From: DASSUW01 sp963789005
Lineage (GTDB): Bacteria; Actinomycetota; Thermoleophilia; Solirubrobacterales; Solirubrobacteraceae
Length of the DNA stretch: 64,000 bases
Reading direction: 5' to 3'
NCBI GenBank assembly: GCA_963789005.1
Contig: CAWBIZ010000005.1
Coordinates: 124,001-188,000, forward strand
Positions 52,683-63,801 of the stretch are shown piece after piece (position 1 is the first letter of the stretch; the number at the start of each line of letters is the position of its first letter). Position numbers and translations under genes: made by a program. The notes under the pieces were generated by a model. It saw only the letters and a list, made by a program, of their open reading frames with translations. It had not been told where the DNA came from and did no database searches.

Positions 52683-54044
52683 ATGCGGCGCGGGAACGAA
52701 GCGGCCTTCGAGGTGGCGTTCGATCGCTACGGGGCGCAGATCCTCGGCTTCTGCCGCCACATGCTCGGCTCGAACGAGGAGGCCAAGGACGCCGCCCAGC
52801 ACACGTTCGCCGCCGCGTTCCGCGATCTCGCCCTCAACGCCGAGCGCAGCGTCGCGCTGAAGCCCTGGCTCTACACGATTGCGCGGAACCGCTGCGTCTC
52901 GCTCCTGCGGGCGCGGCGAGAGCAGCCGGCGGTGCGGTACGAGGCGTCCACCATCGCGCTCGCCGACGAGGTCGAGCAGCGCGCCGAGGTGCAGGAGCTG
53001 CTCGAGGACATACTCGAGCTGCCCGACGACCAGCGGGCCGCGCTGCTGCTCTCCCAGGGCGGCGCGCTCTCGCACGCCGAGGTCGCCGACGTGCTCGGCT
53101 GCGAGACGGCGCAGGTGAAGGGCCTCGTGTTCCGCGCGCGCACCGCGCTGATCCAGCGCCGCGAGGCGCGCGAGACGCCATGCGCCGCGATCCGCGAGCA
53201 GCTCGCCAGCCTGCGGGGGGGAGCGCTCCGCCGGACCGAGCTGCGCCACCACCTGCGCGACTGCCCCGGCTGCCGGGCGTTCCGCGAGCGCGTGCGACAG
53301 CAGCGGCGGCTGCTCGGGGCGGCCCTGCCCGTCGCGCCGTCGCTGGCGTTGAAGTCGAGCGTGCTCGGCGGCTCGGTCGGCAGCGGCGGGCTGGCGACCG
53401 CGATCGGCGGCGGCACGCTGGCCAAGGTCGCCGTCGCCAGCCTGGTCGCCTGCGGTGGAGCGGCGATCGTGGTCGACGCCGAGCGGCCGGCGGCGCCGCC
53501 GGCCCGCGACGCGGCTGCGGCGAGGGCGCCCTCGCGGCCGGCGACAAGCGCGCCGGCGAACGGTGGCGCCGGTCTCGGTCACGCGGCCCGGCGCCAGTCG
53601 CGGCGCCGGGCGCCCGGCAGACCGGCGTGCCGAACGCGGTGCCGCCGAGCGCGCGGGGCCGGGCTCCGGCGGGCCGCCGGCCGAACGCGCGGCCGACCGC
53701 CGTGCGCCCGGCGGGCCGCGCCGCCGAGCCGGCGTGCATCCGGCCGTGATCGCGCCGCCGAACGCCGCGCCGCGCGGGGTGGCGAGGAGGGCCGCGCAGG
53801 GCGCGGCCGCGCACGGGCGCAGGCAGCGCCGGGGCACCGCCGGCCGGCACTCGGGTCAAGCCGGCGCCGCAGGGTCGCGGGCCGGTCGCAGCGCCGCCCG
53901 CGAGCGCGCCGGTCAAGCGCGGCCCGGCGGTGCAGAAGCAGCCCGCGAAGGCGAGCGCCCCCCCGCGCCGGCGCCGCCCGGCCCCGCGAACCCGCCGAAG
54001 GCCAAGAAGCCGTAGGCCGCGCCTCTATCCTCGCCCGGCCATGA
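52683..54044 (+). CDS. ECF sigma factor with zinc-finger, membrane span and Ala/Pro/Arg tail
   Basis: From ATG 52683. Sigma region 2 (EAAFEVAFDRYGAQILGFCRHMLGSNEEAKDAAQHTFAAAF) and region 4 (LPDDQRAALLLSQGGALSHAEVADVLGCETAQVKGLVFRART). Then a zinc-finger-like H-x3-C-x2-C (HHLRDCPGC) as in anti-sigma domains, and a hydrophobic span (VAVASLVACGGAAIVV). The true start is probably GTG 52607: one G fewer in the G5 at 52656-52660 would join it in frame. Beyond about 53560 the frame becomes Arg-rich; an alternative frame ends GPANPPKAKKP at 54015, so the tail is also shifted. Confidence 0.8.
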   Translation: MRRGNEAAFEVAFDRYGAQILGFCRHMLGSNEEAKDAAQHTFAAAFRDLALNAERSVALKPWLYTIARNRCVSLLRARREQPAVRYEASTIALADEVEQRAEVQELLEDILELPDDQRAALLLSQGGALSHAEVADVLGCETAQVKGLVFRARTALIQRREARETPCAAIREQLASLRGGALRRTELRHHLRDCPGCRAFRERVRQQRRLLGAALPVAPSLALKSSVLGGSVGSGGLATAIGGGTLAKVAVASLVACGGAAIVVDAERPAAPPARDAAAARAPSRPATSAPANGGAGLGHAARRQSRRRAPGRPACRTRCRRARGAGLRRAAGRTRGRPPCARRAAPPSRRASGRDRAAERRAARGGEEGRAGRGRARAQAAPGHRRPALGSSRRRRVAGRSQRRPRARRSSAARRCRSSPRRRAPPRAGAARPREPAEGQEAVGRASILARP

Positions 54045-55380
54045 AGGTCGCGGTCGTCGGATATCCCAACGTGGGCAAGTCGTCGCTGGTCAACCGCCTC
54101 ACGCAGACGCGCGAGGCGGTCGTCCACGAGCGGCCGGGGATCACGCGCGACCGCAAGGAGCTCTCCACGGAGTGGAACGGGCGGCGGTTGACGCTGATCG
54201 ACACCGGGGGCGTCGACCTCCAGGACGAGGACCCGCTGGCCGTCTCGATCCAGGACCAGGCGCGCGAGGCGATCGCCGACGCCGAGGTCGCGCTGCTGGT
54301 GGTCGACGCCCGCGCGGGCGTGCGGCCCGGCGACGAGGAGATCGCGCAGATCCTGCGCAAGGAGAGCTGCCGGTGGTGGTGGCGGCCGACAAGGTCGACT
54401 CGCCGAACGACCTCATGCTCGTGCACGACTTCCACGGCCTCGGCCTCGGCGACCCGCTGCCGGTGTCGGCCGCCCAGGGCCTCGGCACCGGCGACCTGCT
54501 CGACCGCCTGGTCGAGCTCGCGCCGGGCGAGGACGAGCCCGACGAGGACGAGGACGTCGTCGGCCTGGCGGTGATCGGACGCCCGAACGTCGGCAAGTCC
54601 TCGCTCGTCAACGCCTTCCTCGGCCGCGACCGCGTGATCGTCTCGCCGGTGGCGGGCACGACGCGCGACGCCATCGACACCCCGATCGAGGTCGACGGGC
54701 ACCGGATGTGCTCGTCGACACGGCCGGCATCCGCCGCGCCGCCAAGGTCTCCGAGTCGTCGAGTACTACACGACGCTGCGCGCCCAGCGGGCCGCCGAGC
54801 GCGCCGACGTGGCGCTCGTCGTCTGCGACGCGCAGGACGGCATCACCGCCCAGGACCTGCGGATCGCGGAGCTTGCCATGCGCTCGGGCTGCGCGACCGC
54901 GCTCGTGCTCAACAAGTGGGACCTGACCGGCGGCGAGGGCGAGGCGCTCGGCCCGGGGGCCGGTGTCGGCCCCGCCGAGCTGGACGCCGAGCGCGCGCGC
55001 GTGAACCGCAAGCTGCGCCTGCGTCCGAAGGTCCTGACCGCCTCCGCCACCGGAGGCCGCAACGTCCAGCGGCTGCTGCAGGAGGCGCTCTCGCTCGGCG
55101 AGCGCGCCTCCCACCGCGTGGCGACGCCCGAGCTCAACCGCTTCCTCGCCAGGTCGCCGCGCAGCGCCAGGCCCCGGCCAAGCAGGGCCACCGCCTGAAG
55201 ATGTTCTACATGGCGCAGGTCGCCACGGCGCCGCCCCGCTTCCAGATCCACGTCAACAACCGCACCAAGCTCACGCGCGAGTACGCGTACTTCATCGAGA
55301 ACCGCCTGCGCGAGCGCTACGGGCTCGAGGGCATCCCGCTGATCATCGATTTCGTCGAGCGAAAGCAGCGCGCCCGCTAG
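54041..55380 (+). CDS. der: Double-GTPase Der (EngA), frame broken by indels
   Basis: From ATG 54041, nine nt after TATCCT (54026-54031). First G domain VAVVGYPNVGKSSLVNRLTQTREAVVHERPGITRDR with DTGG; second VIGRPNVGKSSLVNAFLGRDRVIVSPVAGTTRDAIDTPI with NKWD; C-terminal KH-like domain ending IIDFVERKQRAR. One-base losses at about 54365, 54708, 54757 and 55150 break the frame; restoring them gives a normal Der. Needed for 50S subunit maturation, so real loss is improbable. Confidence 0.85.
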
Positions 55381-55393
55381 CCTGTTGCGGCTC

Positions 55394-56627
55394 ATGAGCG
55401 AGATGAACGACAACGAGTATCTCTTCACCTCCGAGTCCGTCACGGAGGGCCACCCCGACAAGATCGCCGATCAGATCTCCGACGGGGTGCTCGACGCTGT
55501 CCTGCGCGACGACCCCAACGGCCGCGTAGCCTGCGAGACGCTGGTCAACACCGGCCTCGTCGTCGTCTCCGGCGAGATCTCGACGACCACGTACGTGGAC
55601 ATCCAGGAGATCGCGCGATCGACGATCCGCAAGATCGGCTACACCGACGCCGATCTCGGCTTCTCGGCCGACTCTGCGCGGTCATCAACGCGATCGACAA
55701 GCAGTCGCCCGACATCGCCCAGGGCGTCGACCAGGCGTACGAGACGCGGACCGACCCGTCCGACGACGACGAGCTCGACATCGCCGGCGCGGGCGACCAG
55801 GGGATGATGTTCGGCTACGCCACGCGCGAGACGGAGGAGCTGATGCCGCTCCCGATCTCGCTCGCCCACAAGCTCGCGCACCGGCTCGCCGCCGTCCGCC
55901 ACGCCGAGGTCGTGCCCTACCTGCGGCCCGACGGCAAGACGCAGGTGTCGGTCCGCTATCGCGACGGCAAGCCCGTGGAGATCGAGAAGCTGCTGATCTC
56001 CACCCAGCACAAGGAGGGTGCCGAGACGCTGATCCCGGACGACCTCTGGGAGCACGTCGTCGAGCCGATCCTGCCGCGTGACCTCTACGACGCGAAGAAG
56101 CTGCGCAAGAACTTCCTCGTCAACCCCACCGGCCGCTTCGTGATCGGCGGCCCGGTCGGCGACGCGGGGCTCACCGGCCGCAAGATCATCGTCGACACGT
56201 ACGGCGGCATGGCCCGCCACGGCGGCGGCGCGTTCTCCGGCAAGGACCCGAGCAAGGTCGACCGCTCGGCCGCGTACGCGCGCGCTACGTCGCCAAGAAC
56301 GTCGTGGCCGCCGGCCTCGCCGACCGCTGCGAGGTGCAGGTCGCGTACGCGATCGGCGTCGCGCACCCGGTGTCGGTGATGGTGGAGACGTTCGGGACCG
56401 AGAACGTCGGCCGCGCGAAGATCCTCGAGCTCATCAACGAGCACTTCGACCTGCGCCCCGGCGCCTTCCGCCAGTACCTCAAGCTCCACCGCCCGATCTA
56501 CCAGAAGACCGCGGCCTACGGCCACTTCGGCCGCGAGGACCACGACTTCACGTGGGAGAAGACGGATAAGGCGCGCGTCCTCCGCGACGCCGCCGGCCTG
56601 GGCGCCGCCGCCCAGCCGGTTGTTTGA
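55394..56627 (+). CDS. metK: S-adenosylmethionine synthetase, frame broken twice
   Basis: From ATG 55394, ten nt after TAGCCT (55378-55383), whose TAG is the der stop. YLFTSESVTEGHPDKIADQISDGVLDAVLRDDP, GAGDQGMMFGYATRET, the P-loop-like GGAFSGKDPSKVDRSAAY and AYGHFGREDHDFTWEKTDK. Losses at about 55673 and 56279 break the frame. Makes SAM from ATP and methionine. No SAM riboswitch is possible in the 13-nt gap. Confidence 0.88.
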
Positions 56628-56666
56628 CGTTGTAGTTGGGTAAGGGGGGGCCGAGAAGGCCCCCTT
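56627..56666 (+). terminator. metK terminator hairpin with a half-copy of the repeat arm
   Basis: GACGTTGTAGTTGGGTAAGG (from about 56626) resembles the outer arm of the palindromic elements. It runs into AAGGGGGGGCC (56642-56652) and AGGCCCCCTT (56657-56666), a strong stem over GAGA that overlaps the next start codon. Confidence 0.5.
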
Positions 56667-58310
56667 GAACGACCTCAGGCTCGACACCGACTTCGTCGAC
56701 TACGCGATTCTCGCCGCGTATTTCCTCGTCGTCTTCGGCGTGGGGTTCGCGGCCAAGCGCTACATCAAGTCGAGCCTCGACTACTTCCTGTCGGGCCGCT
56801 CGCTGCCCGCGTGGATCACGGGCCTGGCCTTCATCTCGGCCAACCTCGGCGCGCTCGAGGTCATCGGCATGTCGGCCAACGGCGCGCAGTACGGCATCGC
56901 GACGGTCAACTACTACTGGATCGGCGCCATCCCGGCCATGGTCTTCCTTGGCCTGGTGATGATGCCGTTCTACTACGGGTCGAAGATCCGCTCGGTGCCG
57001 GAGTACCTGCGCCTTCGGTTCAACGACCGCGCGCACCAGTTCAACTCGGTCACCTTCGCGCTGGCCACGGTGCTGATCGCGGGCGTGAACCTCTACGCGC
57101 TGGCGCTGGTGCTCGAGCTGCTGCTCGGCTGGCCGCTGCTTGTCGGCATCGTCGTGGCCGGCGTGATCGTCATGGTCTACATCAGCCTCGGCGGCCTCTC
57201 CTCGGCGATCTACAACGAGGTGCTGCAGTTCTTCGTGATCATCGCGGCGCTGCTGCCGATCGTGATCGTCGGCCTCGTCGACGTCGGCGGCTGGAACGGG
57301 CTGATGGACGGGATCCGCGAGAGCAACATCGGCGAGCCCGGCCTGCACGCCCTCGAGGGCACCAGTCCCGGCAACATGACGAACCCGATCGGCTCGAGCT
57401 GGATCGGCCTCGTGTTCGGCCTCGGCTTCGTGCTCTCCTTCGGCTACTGGACGACCAACTTCGCCGAGGTCCAGCGCGCCCTGTCGGCCAAGGACCTCTC
57501 CGCCGCCCAGCGCACGCCGCTGATCGGCGCGTTCCCGAAGCTCGTCCTGCCGTTCATCATGATCGTGCCGGGCCTGATCGCGCTGATCGTGATCCGAACC
57601 TGGGCAGCGCCGACGACCCGAACCTGGCCTTCAACAACGCGCTGCCGCTGCTGATGAACCAGTACCTGCCGAACGGCATGCTCGGCCTGGCCATCACGGG
57701 CCTGATGGCCTCGTTCATGGCCGGCGTGGCGGCGAACGTCTCGGCCTTCAACACCGTCGTCACCACGGACATCATGAGCCGTACCTAAGACCAGCCAGTC
57801 CGACAGTGGTACGTGGCCTGCGGACGCCGCGCCACCATCGCCGGTCTCGTGGTGGCTATGGGGACCGCGCTCATCGCCTCGACGTACGACAACCTCATGA
57901 ACTACGTCCAGGCGCTGTTCTCGATCTTCAACACGCCGCTCTTCGCCGTCTTCATCATCGGCATGTTCTGGAGGCGCATGACGCCATGGGCGGGCTTCTG
58001 GGGCCTGGTGGCCGGCACGGTCGTCGCCGCCACGACGTGGATCGGCGACAAGGTCGGCTGGTTCTCGTTCGGCTCGGACCTCGACGAGTCGATGTGGGGA
58101 GCCGGCCTCGCGTTCGTCTCCGTGGCGATCGTCGCGCCGATCGTGACGCTCAGGACGACCTCGAAGCCGGTGAGCGAGCTCCAGGGCCTGGTCTACGGCA
58201 TGGCGAACGAGGACGAGTCGCGCCGCGTCTACAAGTGGTGGGAGTCGCCCAGGCTCCTGGGCTTCACGACCCTGGCCGGTGCCGCGATCCTGACCATCAT
58301 CTTCTGGTAG
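56665..58310 (+). CDS. Sodium/solute symporter (SSS family), frame broken
   Basis: From TTG 56665. About 14 spans. FVDYAILAAYFLVVFGVGFAAKRYIKSSLDYFLSGRSLPAWITGLAFISANLGALEVIGMSANGAQYGI is typical of the vSGLT branch (sugar/sodium). Breaks at about 57596 and 57785-57800. Later segments read LMASFMAGVAANVSAFNTVVTTDI and FIIGMFWRRMTPWAGFWGLVAG. The nearby galactokinase suggests galactose or a related sugar as substrate; this is inference. Confidence 0.85.
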
Positions 58311-58314
58311 GCCC

Positions 58315-58560
58315 ATGTCCTCGGATCCTCCACCCGCCGCGCCGCCAACCTCTCGACCTCCGCCGCATCATCGGCGGCCTGTTCATCCTCTACGGGATCC
58401 TGCTTCACCGTCCTCAGGCTGTTCGACAGCCGGAGGAGATCGACAAGGCCGCGGCGTGAACATCAACCTCTCCGCCGCCTCGGGATGCTCGTGTCGGGAT
58501 CCTCATGATCGTGTGGCGCTCACCCGCCCGCTCGGCGACGAGCTCGTCGAGGGCGGCGAG
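58315..58560 (+). CDS. Small two-span membrane protein behind the symporter, frame broken
   Basis: ATG 58315 is four nt after the symporter stop. Joining frames gives LDLRRIIGGLFILYGILL, a polar loop (EEIDKAA), then VNINLSA...GMLV and LTRPLGDELVEGGE. Small partner proteins like this follow SSS symporters in many actinomycetes. Several indels prevent an exact end; 58560 is approximate. Confidence 0.5.
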
Positions 58561-58608
58561 AACCCCGCGCGTCCGCGCCGCGCGGGCGCCGACGCCGCCG
58601 CGCTGGCT

Positions 58609-59625
58609 TCACACCAGCGCGGCCCGCGGCCCCGGCGCGACCGGGACCGCCCCCGCGGGCACGGCGACTCCGGGCGCGAGTAGCGCGAGCACCGCGCCGC
58701 CGAAGCCGCCGCCGACCATCCGCGCGCCGGCCGCGCCGCCGCCTTCGGCGCTCGACCGTGCGCTCGACCTCCGGCACCGACACCTCGTAGTCGTCGCGCA
58801 GGCTGGCGTGCGAGCGTCGAGCAGGCGGGCGGCGGCCTCCAGGTCCCGCGCCGCCAGGGCGTCGACCATGGCGTCGACGCGCGCGTTCTCGGAGAACCAC
58901 GTCGCGCACACGGGCGGCGAGCGGCTCCGGCAGGTCGGCTTCGCTCGAGGCCTCCCGCAAGGAGCGACGCCGAGCGCCGCCGCCGCCTCGCGGCACTCGC
59001 GGCGGCGGTCGTTGTAGCCCGAGTCAGCGTGCGAGTGGGCGGCGCCGGAGTCGAGCGTCACAGCAGCCAGCCGCCGAGGTCGGCGGGACGGGTCGATGGC
59101 GAGCGTCGCGAAGTCGATCCGCACGGCGTGCCCGGCCTCGCCGCACAGCGACGCGAGCTGGGCGAGCAGGCCATTCTTGGCGCCGGCCCAGTCGTTCTCT
59201 CCACACCCGAGGAGCGAGCGGCGCGGGCGCGCGCCGGTCGGCCGCGACCTCCTCGCCGGCCACGGCGAGCAGGGCGAGGGCGAGCGGGCCTCCAGGGCCG
59301 CGGACGAGGAGAGCCCAAGCCCTGCTCGAGGTCGCCTTCGATGGTGAGCCGGGCGGCCGCAGCGCGTACCCGGCCGCGCTCAGCTCGGCGACCATGCCGC
59401 GGGGAAGGCCCGGCACCCGGCGTGCGCTCCGGGGCGGCCAACGCGAAGGCATCCTCGTCGCCGAGGTCGAGCGCGCGACCTCGACCACGGTCCCGGCGAC
59501 GGCTCGGCGGTCACCGTCACGCCGCGCTCGATCGCGAACGGCAGCGCGAGGCCGTCGTTGTAGTCCGTGTGCTCCCCGATCAGGTTCACCCGTCCGGGTC
59601 CGCGCGCCCGGATGCGCTCAGGCAT
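58609..59625 (-). CDS. galK: Galactokinase, frame broken by several indels
   Basis: Start ATG 59625. Pieces in different frames assemble into a GHMP kinase: GRVNLIGEHTDYNDGLALPFAIERGV, then RLTIEGDLEQG, the ALALLAVAGEE helix, RIDFATLAIDP, TLDSGAAHSHADSGYNDRRRECREAAAALGV, and the C-terminal AGARMVGGGFGGAVLALLAPG. Phosphorylates galactose. Overlaps the methyltransferase gene by 8 bp. Confidence 0.8.
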
Positions 59626-60432
59626 CGCCGAGGCGAGCGCGCATGACCTCGACGGCCTCCGGGCTCTCGTCCATCAGCAGGTAGCGGCGGCCCAGCGCGG
59701 CGGCCACCGCCCCCAGGGTGCCCGAGCCGGCGAACGGATCCAGGCACAGGTCGCCGGGGCGGGAGGAGGCCTGCACGAAGCGCCGCACGAGCGCCTCCGG
59801 CTTCTGGGTCGGGTAGCCGGTCTTCTCGCGGCCGGTTGGGGAGACGATCGTGTGCCACATGACGCTGGTCGGCCGCTTGCCGCGCTCGCGCTGCTCGGCG
59901 GTGACGAGCCCGGGCGCCATGTACGGCTCGCGGTCGACCGCCTCGGCGTCGAACAGGTAGCGCTCGCGGTCGCGGACGTAGACGAGGATCGTGTCGTGCT
60001 TCTGCGGCCAGCGGCTGCGCGGCTTGGCGCCGTAGTCATAGGCCCAGATCAGCTCGTTGAGGAAGCACTCGCGGCCGAAGAGCTCGTCGAGCAGCAGCTT
60101 CACGTAGTGCGCCTCGCGGTAGTCCAGGTGCAGGTACAGCGTGCCCTCGGGAGCCAGCACGCGGCGCAGCTCGACCAGGCGCGGCTGCAGGAACGCGAGG
60201 TAGTCGTCGAAGCTGTCGCGGTAGGAGGACTCCTGCAGCAGCGTGGTCGCGTGGCGAGCAGCCCCCCGAACCCGGTGCGGTCGCCGGGGTCCGCGCTGGC
60301 GACGGTGGCGAGCGTGCGGCGCGCCTGCGTGCGGCCCGTGTTGAAGGGCGGGTCGGCGTACGCCATCTGCACCGAGCCCTCCTCGAGCTCGCGCAGCAGC
60401 GGCAGGTTGTCGCCCAGGAGGATCCCTTCCAC
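59618..60432 (-). CDS. Orphan site-specific DNA methyltransferase (beta class), one frameshift
   Basis: Start GTG 60432, seven nt after TAGCCT on the minus strand (60440-60445). ILLGDNLPLLRELEEGSVQMAYADPPFNTGRTQ has the catalytic D-P-P-F; after a break near 60250 it continues LAPEGTLYLHLDYREAHYVKLLLDELFG, YPTQKPEALVRRFVQASS and LCLDPFAGSGTLGAVAAALGRRYLL with the SAM-binding F-A-G-S-G. Motif order (IV before I) marks the beta class, N6-adenine or N4-cytosine. No restriction gene is adjacent. Confidence 0.85.
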
Positions 60433-60467
60433 GGGGGCGAGGCTACAAGCCGACGTCGCCACGCTCG

Positions 60468-60672
60468 GCAACGTCAACTGCGGCATTGAGAGGAGGGTCG
60501 GGCGGGGGTGCATTTCGTCGACTTCGTGACCGTCGCGCCCGCGACGTCGACGTTCGGCACCTATACGGTGCTTTTCGTCGACTTCGCGAACGGAGGCATG
60601 ACGACGTCGACGAAATGCACCCTCACCGCGGCCGAACCCCTCGCTTCCTTACCCAGCCGCAGTTGACGTTGC
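60468..60672. repeat. Palindromic intergenic element 3
   Basis: Outer arms GCAACGTCAACTGCGGC (60468-60484) and GCCGCAGTTGACGTTGC (60656-60672), perfect over 17 bp. Inside: GGTGCATTTCGTCGAC (60507-60522), 23 nt, GTCGACGTTCGGCACC (60546-60561); 5-nt linker TATAC; GGTGCTTTTCGTCGAC (60567-60582), 23 nt, GTCGACGAAATGCACC (60606-60621). Sits between divergent methyltransferase and priA. Confidence 0.8.
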
Positions 60673-60734
60673 AGCCTGCGCGACCCACGCGACGGAACCG
60701 GCCGGGCGGGCGCGGCTATCGTCTCTCGCCGCCC

Positions 60735-62790
60735 GTGATCGCCCGCGTCGAGCCGCTCTCACCACGACCCGGCGGCTGTCCGGCCCGTTCGACTACCTGC
60801 TGCCGGACGCTGCCCGTGGTCGTGGGATCGGTCGTGCGGGTGCCGTTCGGCCGTCAGGCGCTCGACGGGGTCGTCGTGGGGCTGGCGGAGACGGAGCGAG
60901 GTGCCGAGCGAGAAGCTCGTGCGGGCCGGCGGGGTGCGGACCGACCGCGGTGCCCGAGGACCTGGTCGCGCTCGCGCTGTGGATGGCGGCCGAGTACTGC
61001 TCGACGCCCGCGCGGGCGCTGTCGCTCGTGCTGCCGCCGCGCGGGCGCGAGCGCACGGCGCTGTGGGCGGAGCGCGCGGGCGACCTCGACGGGCAGCGGC
61101 TGACGGATCGCCAGCGGGAGCTGCTGGCGCGCCTGCCGGCGCCGGCCGGCGGTGACCTCCCCGCGCTGCGGCGGCTGGAGGCCCGCGGGCTGGTGACGAT
61201 CGCGCCGCGCGCGCAGCGCCGCTCCCCCGCGCACGAACCCGGCCGGCGACCGGGACGGTGGCGCTCACGGCCGAGCAGGCCGCGGCGCTGGACGGCGTTC
61301 CGCGCCGGCGGGTCGCACCTGCTGCACGGGGTCACCGGCTCGGGCAAGACCGAGGTGTACCTGCGGGCCTTCGCCGAGGCGCTGGAGGGCGGCAAGGGCG
61401 CGATCGTCCTCGTGCCGGAGATCGCGCTCACGCCGCAGACCGTGGCGCCGCTTCATGGCGCGCTTCGGGCGCGCCGTGGCGGTGCTGCACTCGGCGCTGG
61501 GGGCGGGGGAGCGCGCCGACGCCTGGCGGCGAATGCCCCCCGGGGAGGGTGCGGATCGCGGTCGGCCCGCGCTCGGCGCTGTTCGCGCCGGTGTCGCGAC
61601 CTCGGGCTGATCATCGTCGACGAGGAGCACGACGCCTCGTTCAAGCAGGAGGAAGACCTGCGCTACGACGCCCGCCACGTCGCCGCCGAGCGCGCGCGCC
61701 GGGCCGGCGCGACGCTGCTCGCCGGGTCGGCGACGCCGCGGCCGGAGCCTCGCCGGGCTGCCGCGGGTGAGGCTGTCGAGCCGGGTCGACGCGCAGGCGC
61801 TGCCGCCGGTGCGGGTCCTCGACATGCGCGGGGCGCACGGCCCGCTGCACCCGATACCCGGCGGGCGCTGGCCGCCGCCGGCAAGTCGATCGTGCTCCTC
61901 AACCGTCGCGGGTGGTCGAACTTCCTCACCTGCCGAGGCGTGCGGGAAGGTCTGGATGTGCCCGAGCTGCGACGTCGCGCTCGTGCTGCATCGCGCCGAG
62001 GGGCGCTCGCGCCTGCCACCACTGCGGGCATCGCGCGCGGGTGCCCGAGCGCTGCGACGCCTGCGGGTCGCTCTCGTGGCCCGCTACGGGGCGGGCACCG
62101 AGCGGCTCGAGTCCGAGCTCGGCGAGACCCTCGAGGCGCCCGTGTTCCGGCTCGACGCGGACGTCGCGCGGCCAAGGATGCCGTCCCGGACCTGCTCGCG
62201 CGCGTTCCACGCCGCGCCGCGGGGGGCTCCTGTCGGCACGCAGATGGTGGCGAAGGGCCACGACTTCCCCGATGTCACGCTCGGCGTCGTCCTCGACGCC
62301 GACGCACGCTGCGCTTCCCCGACTTCCGCGCCGAGGAGCGGACGTTCGCGCTGGTCGCCCAGCTCGCCGGCCGGGCCGGCCGCGGGGAGAAGGGCGGGCG
62401 CGTCCTCGTGCAGACGATGGCCCCGGACGCGCCGGCGATCGCGGCCGCCTCGAGGCACGACGCCGAGGGCTTCCTGCCCGGCGAGCTCGAGCGCCGCCGC
62501 GCGCTGCGTTACCCGCCGTTCTCCGCGCTCATCCGGGTGGTCGCGGGCCGGCGCCGGGAGCCCGTGGGGGAGGCGCGCGCGGTCGCGGAGCCGATCGCCA
62601 GCGCGACGGACGCGGCCCCCGAGATCCTCGGTCCCGCGCCGCTCTTCGCCTGCGCGGGCGGGAGCGCCCCAGGTCGTGGTCCCGCCCCCCGAGCGCGCGG
62701 CCGCGATCGCCCCGCGGGGCCGCGGTGGAGGCCGCGCCCGCGAAGGCCCTCCGCGCCGCCTCGTTCTGGGTCGACGTCGACCCCCAATGA
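60735..62790 (+). CDS. priA: Primosomal helicase PriA, frame broken by many indels
   Basis: From GTG 60735. Joined frames give RLSGPFDYLLPDA, VVGSVVRVPFGRQALDGVVVG, the Walker A HLLHGVTGSGKTEVYLRAFAEAL, IVLVPEIALTPQT, LIIVDEEHDASFKQEE (DEEH box), LLAGSATP, SIVLLNRRGWSNFLTCR, zinc-finger pairs (CGKVWMCPSC, CHHCG, CDACG), VGTQMVAKGHDFPDVTLGVVLDAD and AQLAGRAGRGEKGGRVLVQT. It ends SFWVDVDPQ at 62790. Restarts stalled replication forks. Confidence 0.85.
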
Positions 62791-62843
62791 CTGGGCGGAC
62801 GCCGCGCCGTGTGACCTCGGGTCAGAGCGGGAAGCGCTTTGAC

Positions 62844-63801
62844 ATGCCCGGATCTCGACCGACCCGGATACGACCGCGACTCAGGCACGTTCGCGACGCT
62901 CAAGCGGACCGTCGACGGAGTTCAACGAGGACAACCTCACCGACTTGGGCCGCGGCGCTGACCTACTACGGCGTGCTGTCGCTGTTCCCGGCGCTGATCG
63001 CGCTCGTGTCGATCGTCGGCATCGTCGGTGACCCGCCGACGATCACCGAGACGCTCACGGACATCGTCACCTAGATCGGCCCGGCGTCAGCGGCCGACAC
63101 GCTCAAGGGCCCGATCGAGGACCTGACCCAGAGCCGCGGCACCGCCGGCATCCTGCTCATCGTCGGCATCGCTCGCCGCGCTGTGGACCGCCTCGGGCTA
63201 CGTCGGCGCCTTCATGCGCGCCTCGAACGCGATCTACGAGGTCGAGGAGGGCCGCTCCATCTGAAGCTGCGCCCGCTGCAGATGCTCGTCACGCTCGTGA
63301 TCGTCGTGCTGCTCGCCCTGCGCGCTCGTCGCGCTCGTCCTCACCGGACCGGTGGCCGAGAGCGGTCGGCGCCGCGATCGGCGTCGGCGACACCGCCGTC
63401 ACCGTCTGGGACATCGCCAAGTGGCCGGTGCTGCTCGTCGTCGTGACTCTGCTCGCGATCCTCTACTACGCGGCGCCCGAACGTGAAGCTCGCGGCTTCA
63501 AGTGGATCACGCCCGGGCGCCGTGCTCGCCATCGTTCGTCTGGCTCGTCGCCTCGGCCGCTTTCGCGTTCTACGTCTCCAACTTCGGCTCCTACAACAAG
63601 ACCTACGGCACCCTGGGCGGCATCATCGTCTTCCTCGTCTGGCTGTGGATCACCAACGTCGCGATCCTGCTCGGCGCCGAACTGAACGCCGAGCTCGAAC
63701 GCACCCGGAAATCAAAGATGGACGTCCCGGAGGCCGAGCGCGAGATCCAGCTCGAGGAGCGCACCGAGCCGAAGGAGAAGAAGCGGAGACTCGTCTCCTC
63801 G
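62844..63801 (+). CDS. YihY/BrkB-family membrane protein, frame broken
   Basis: From ATG 62844. Joined frames read ...DNLTDWAAALTYYGVLSLFPALIALVSIVGIVGDPPTITETL, GPIEDLTQSRGTAGILLIVGI, YVGAFMRASNAIYEVEEGRS, LRPLQMLVTLVIVVLLAL, FGSYNKTYGTLGGIIVFLVWLWITNVAILLGAELNAELERTR. An in-frame TAG at 63072 stands where CAG (Gln) is expected. Six spans; function unknown (not RNase BN). The frame runs on into def without a stop, so the end is approximate. Confidence 0.75.
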
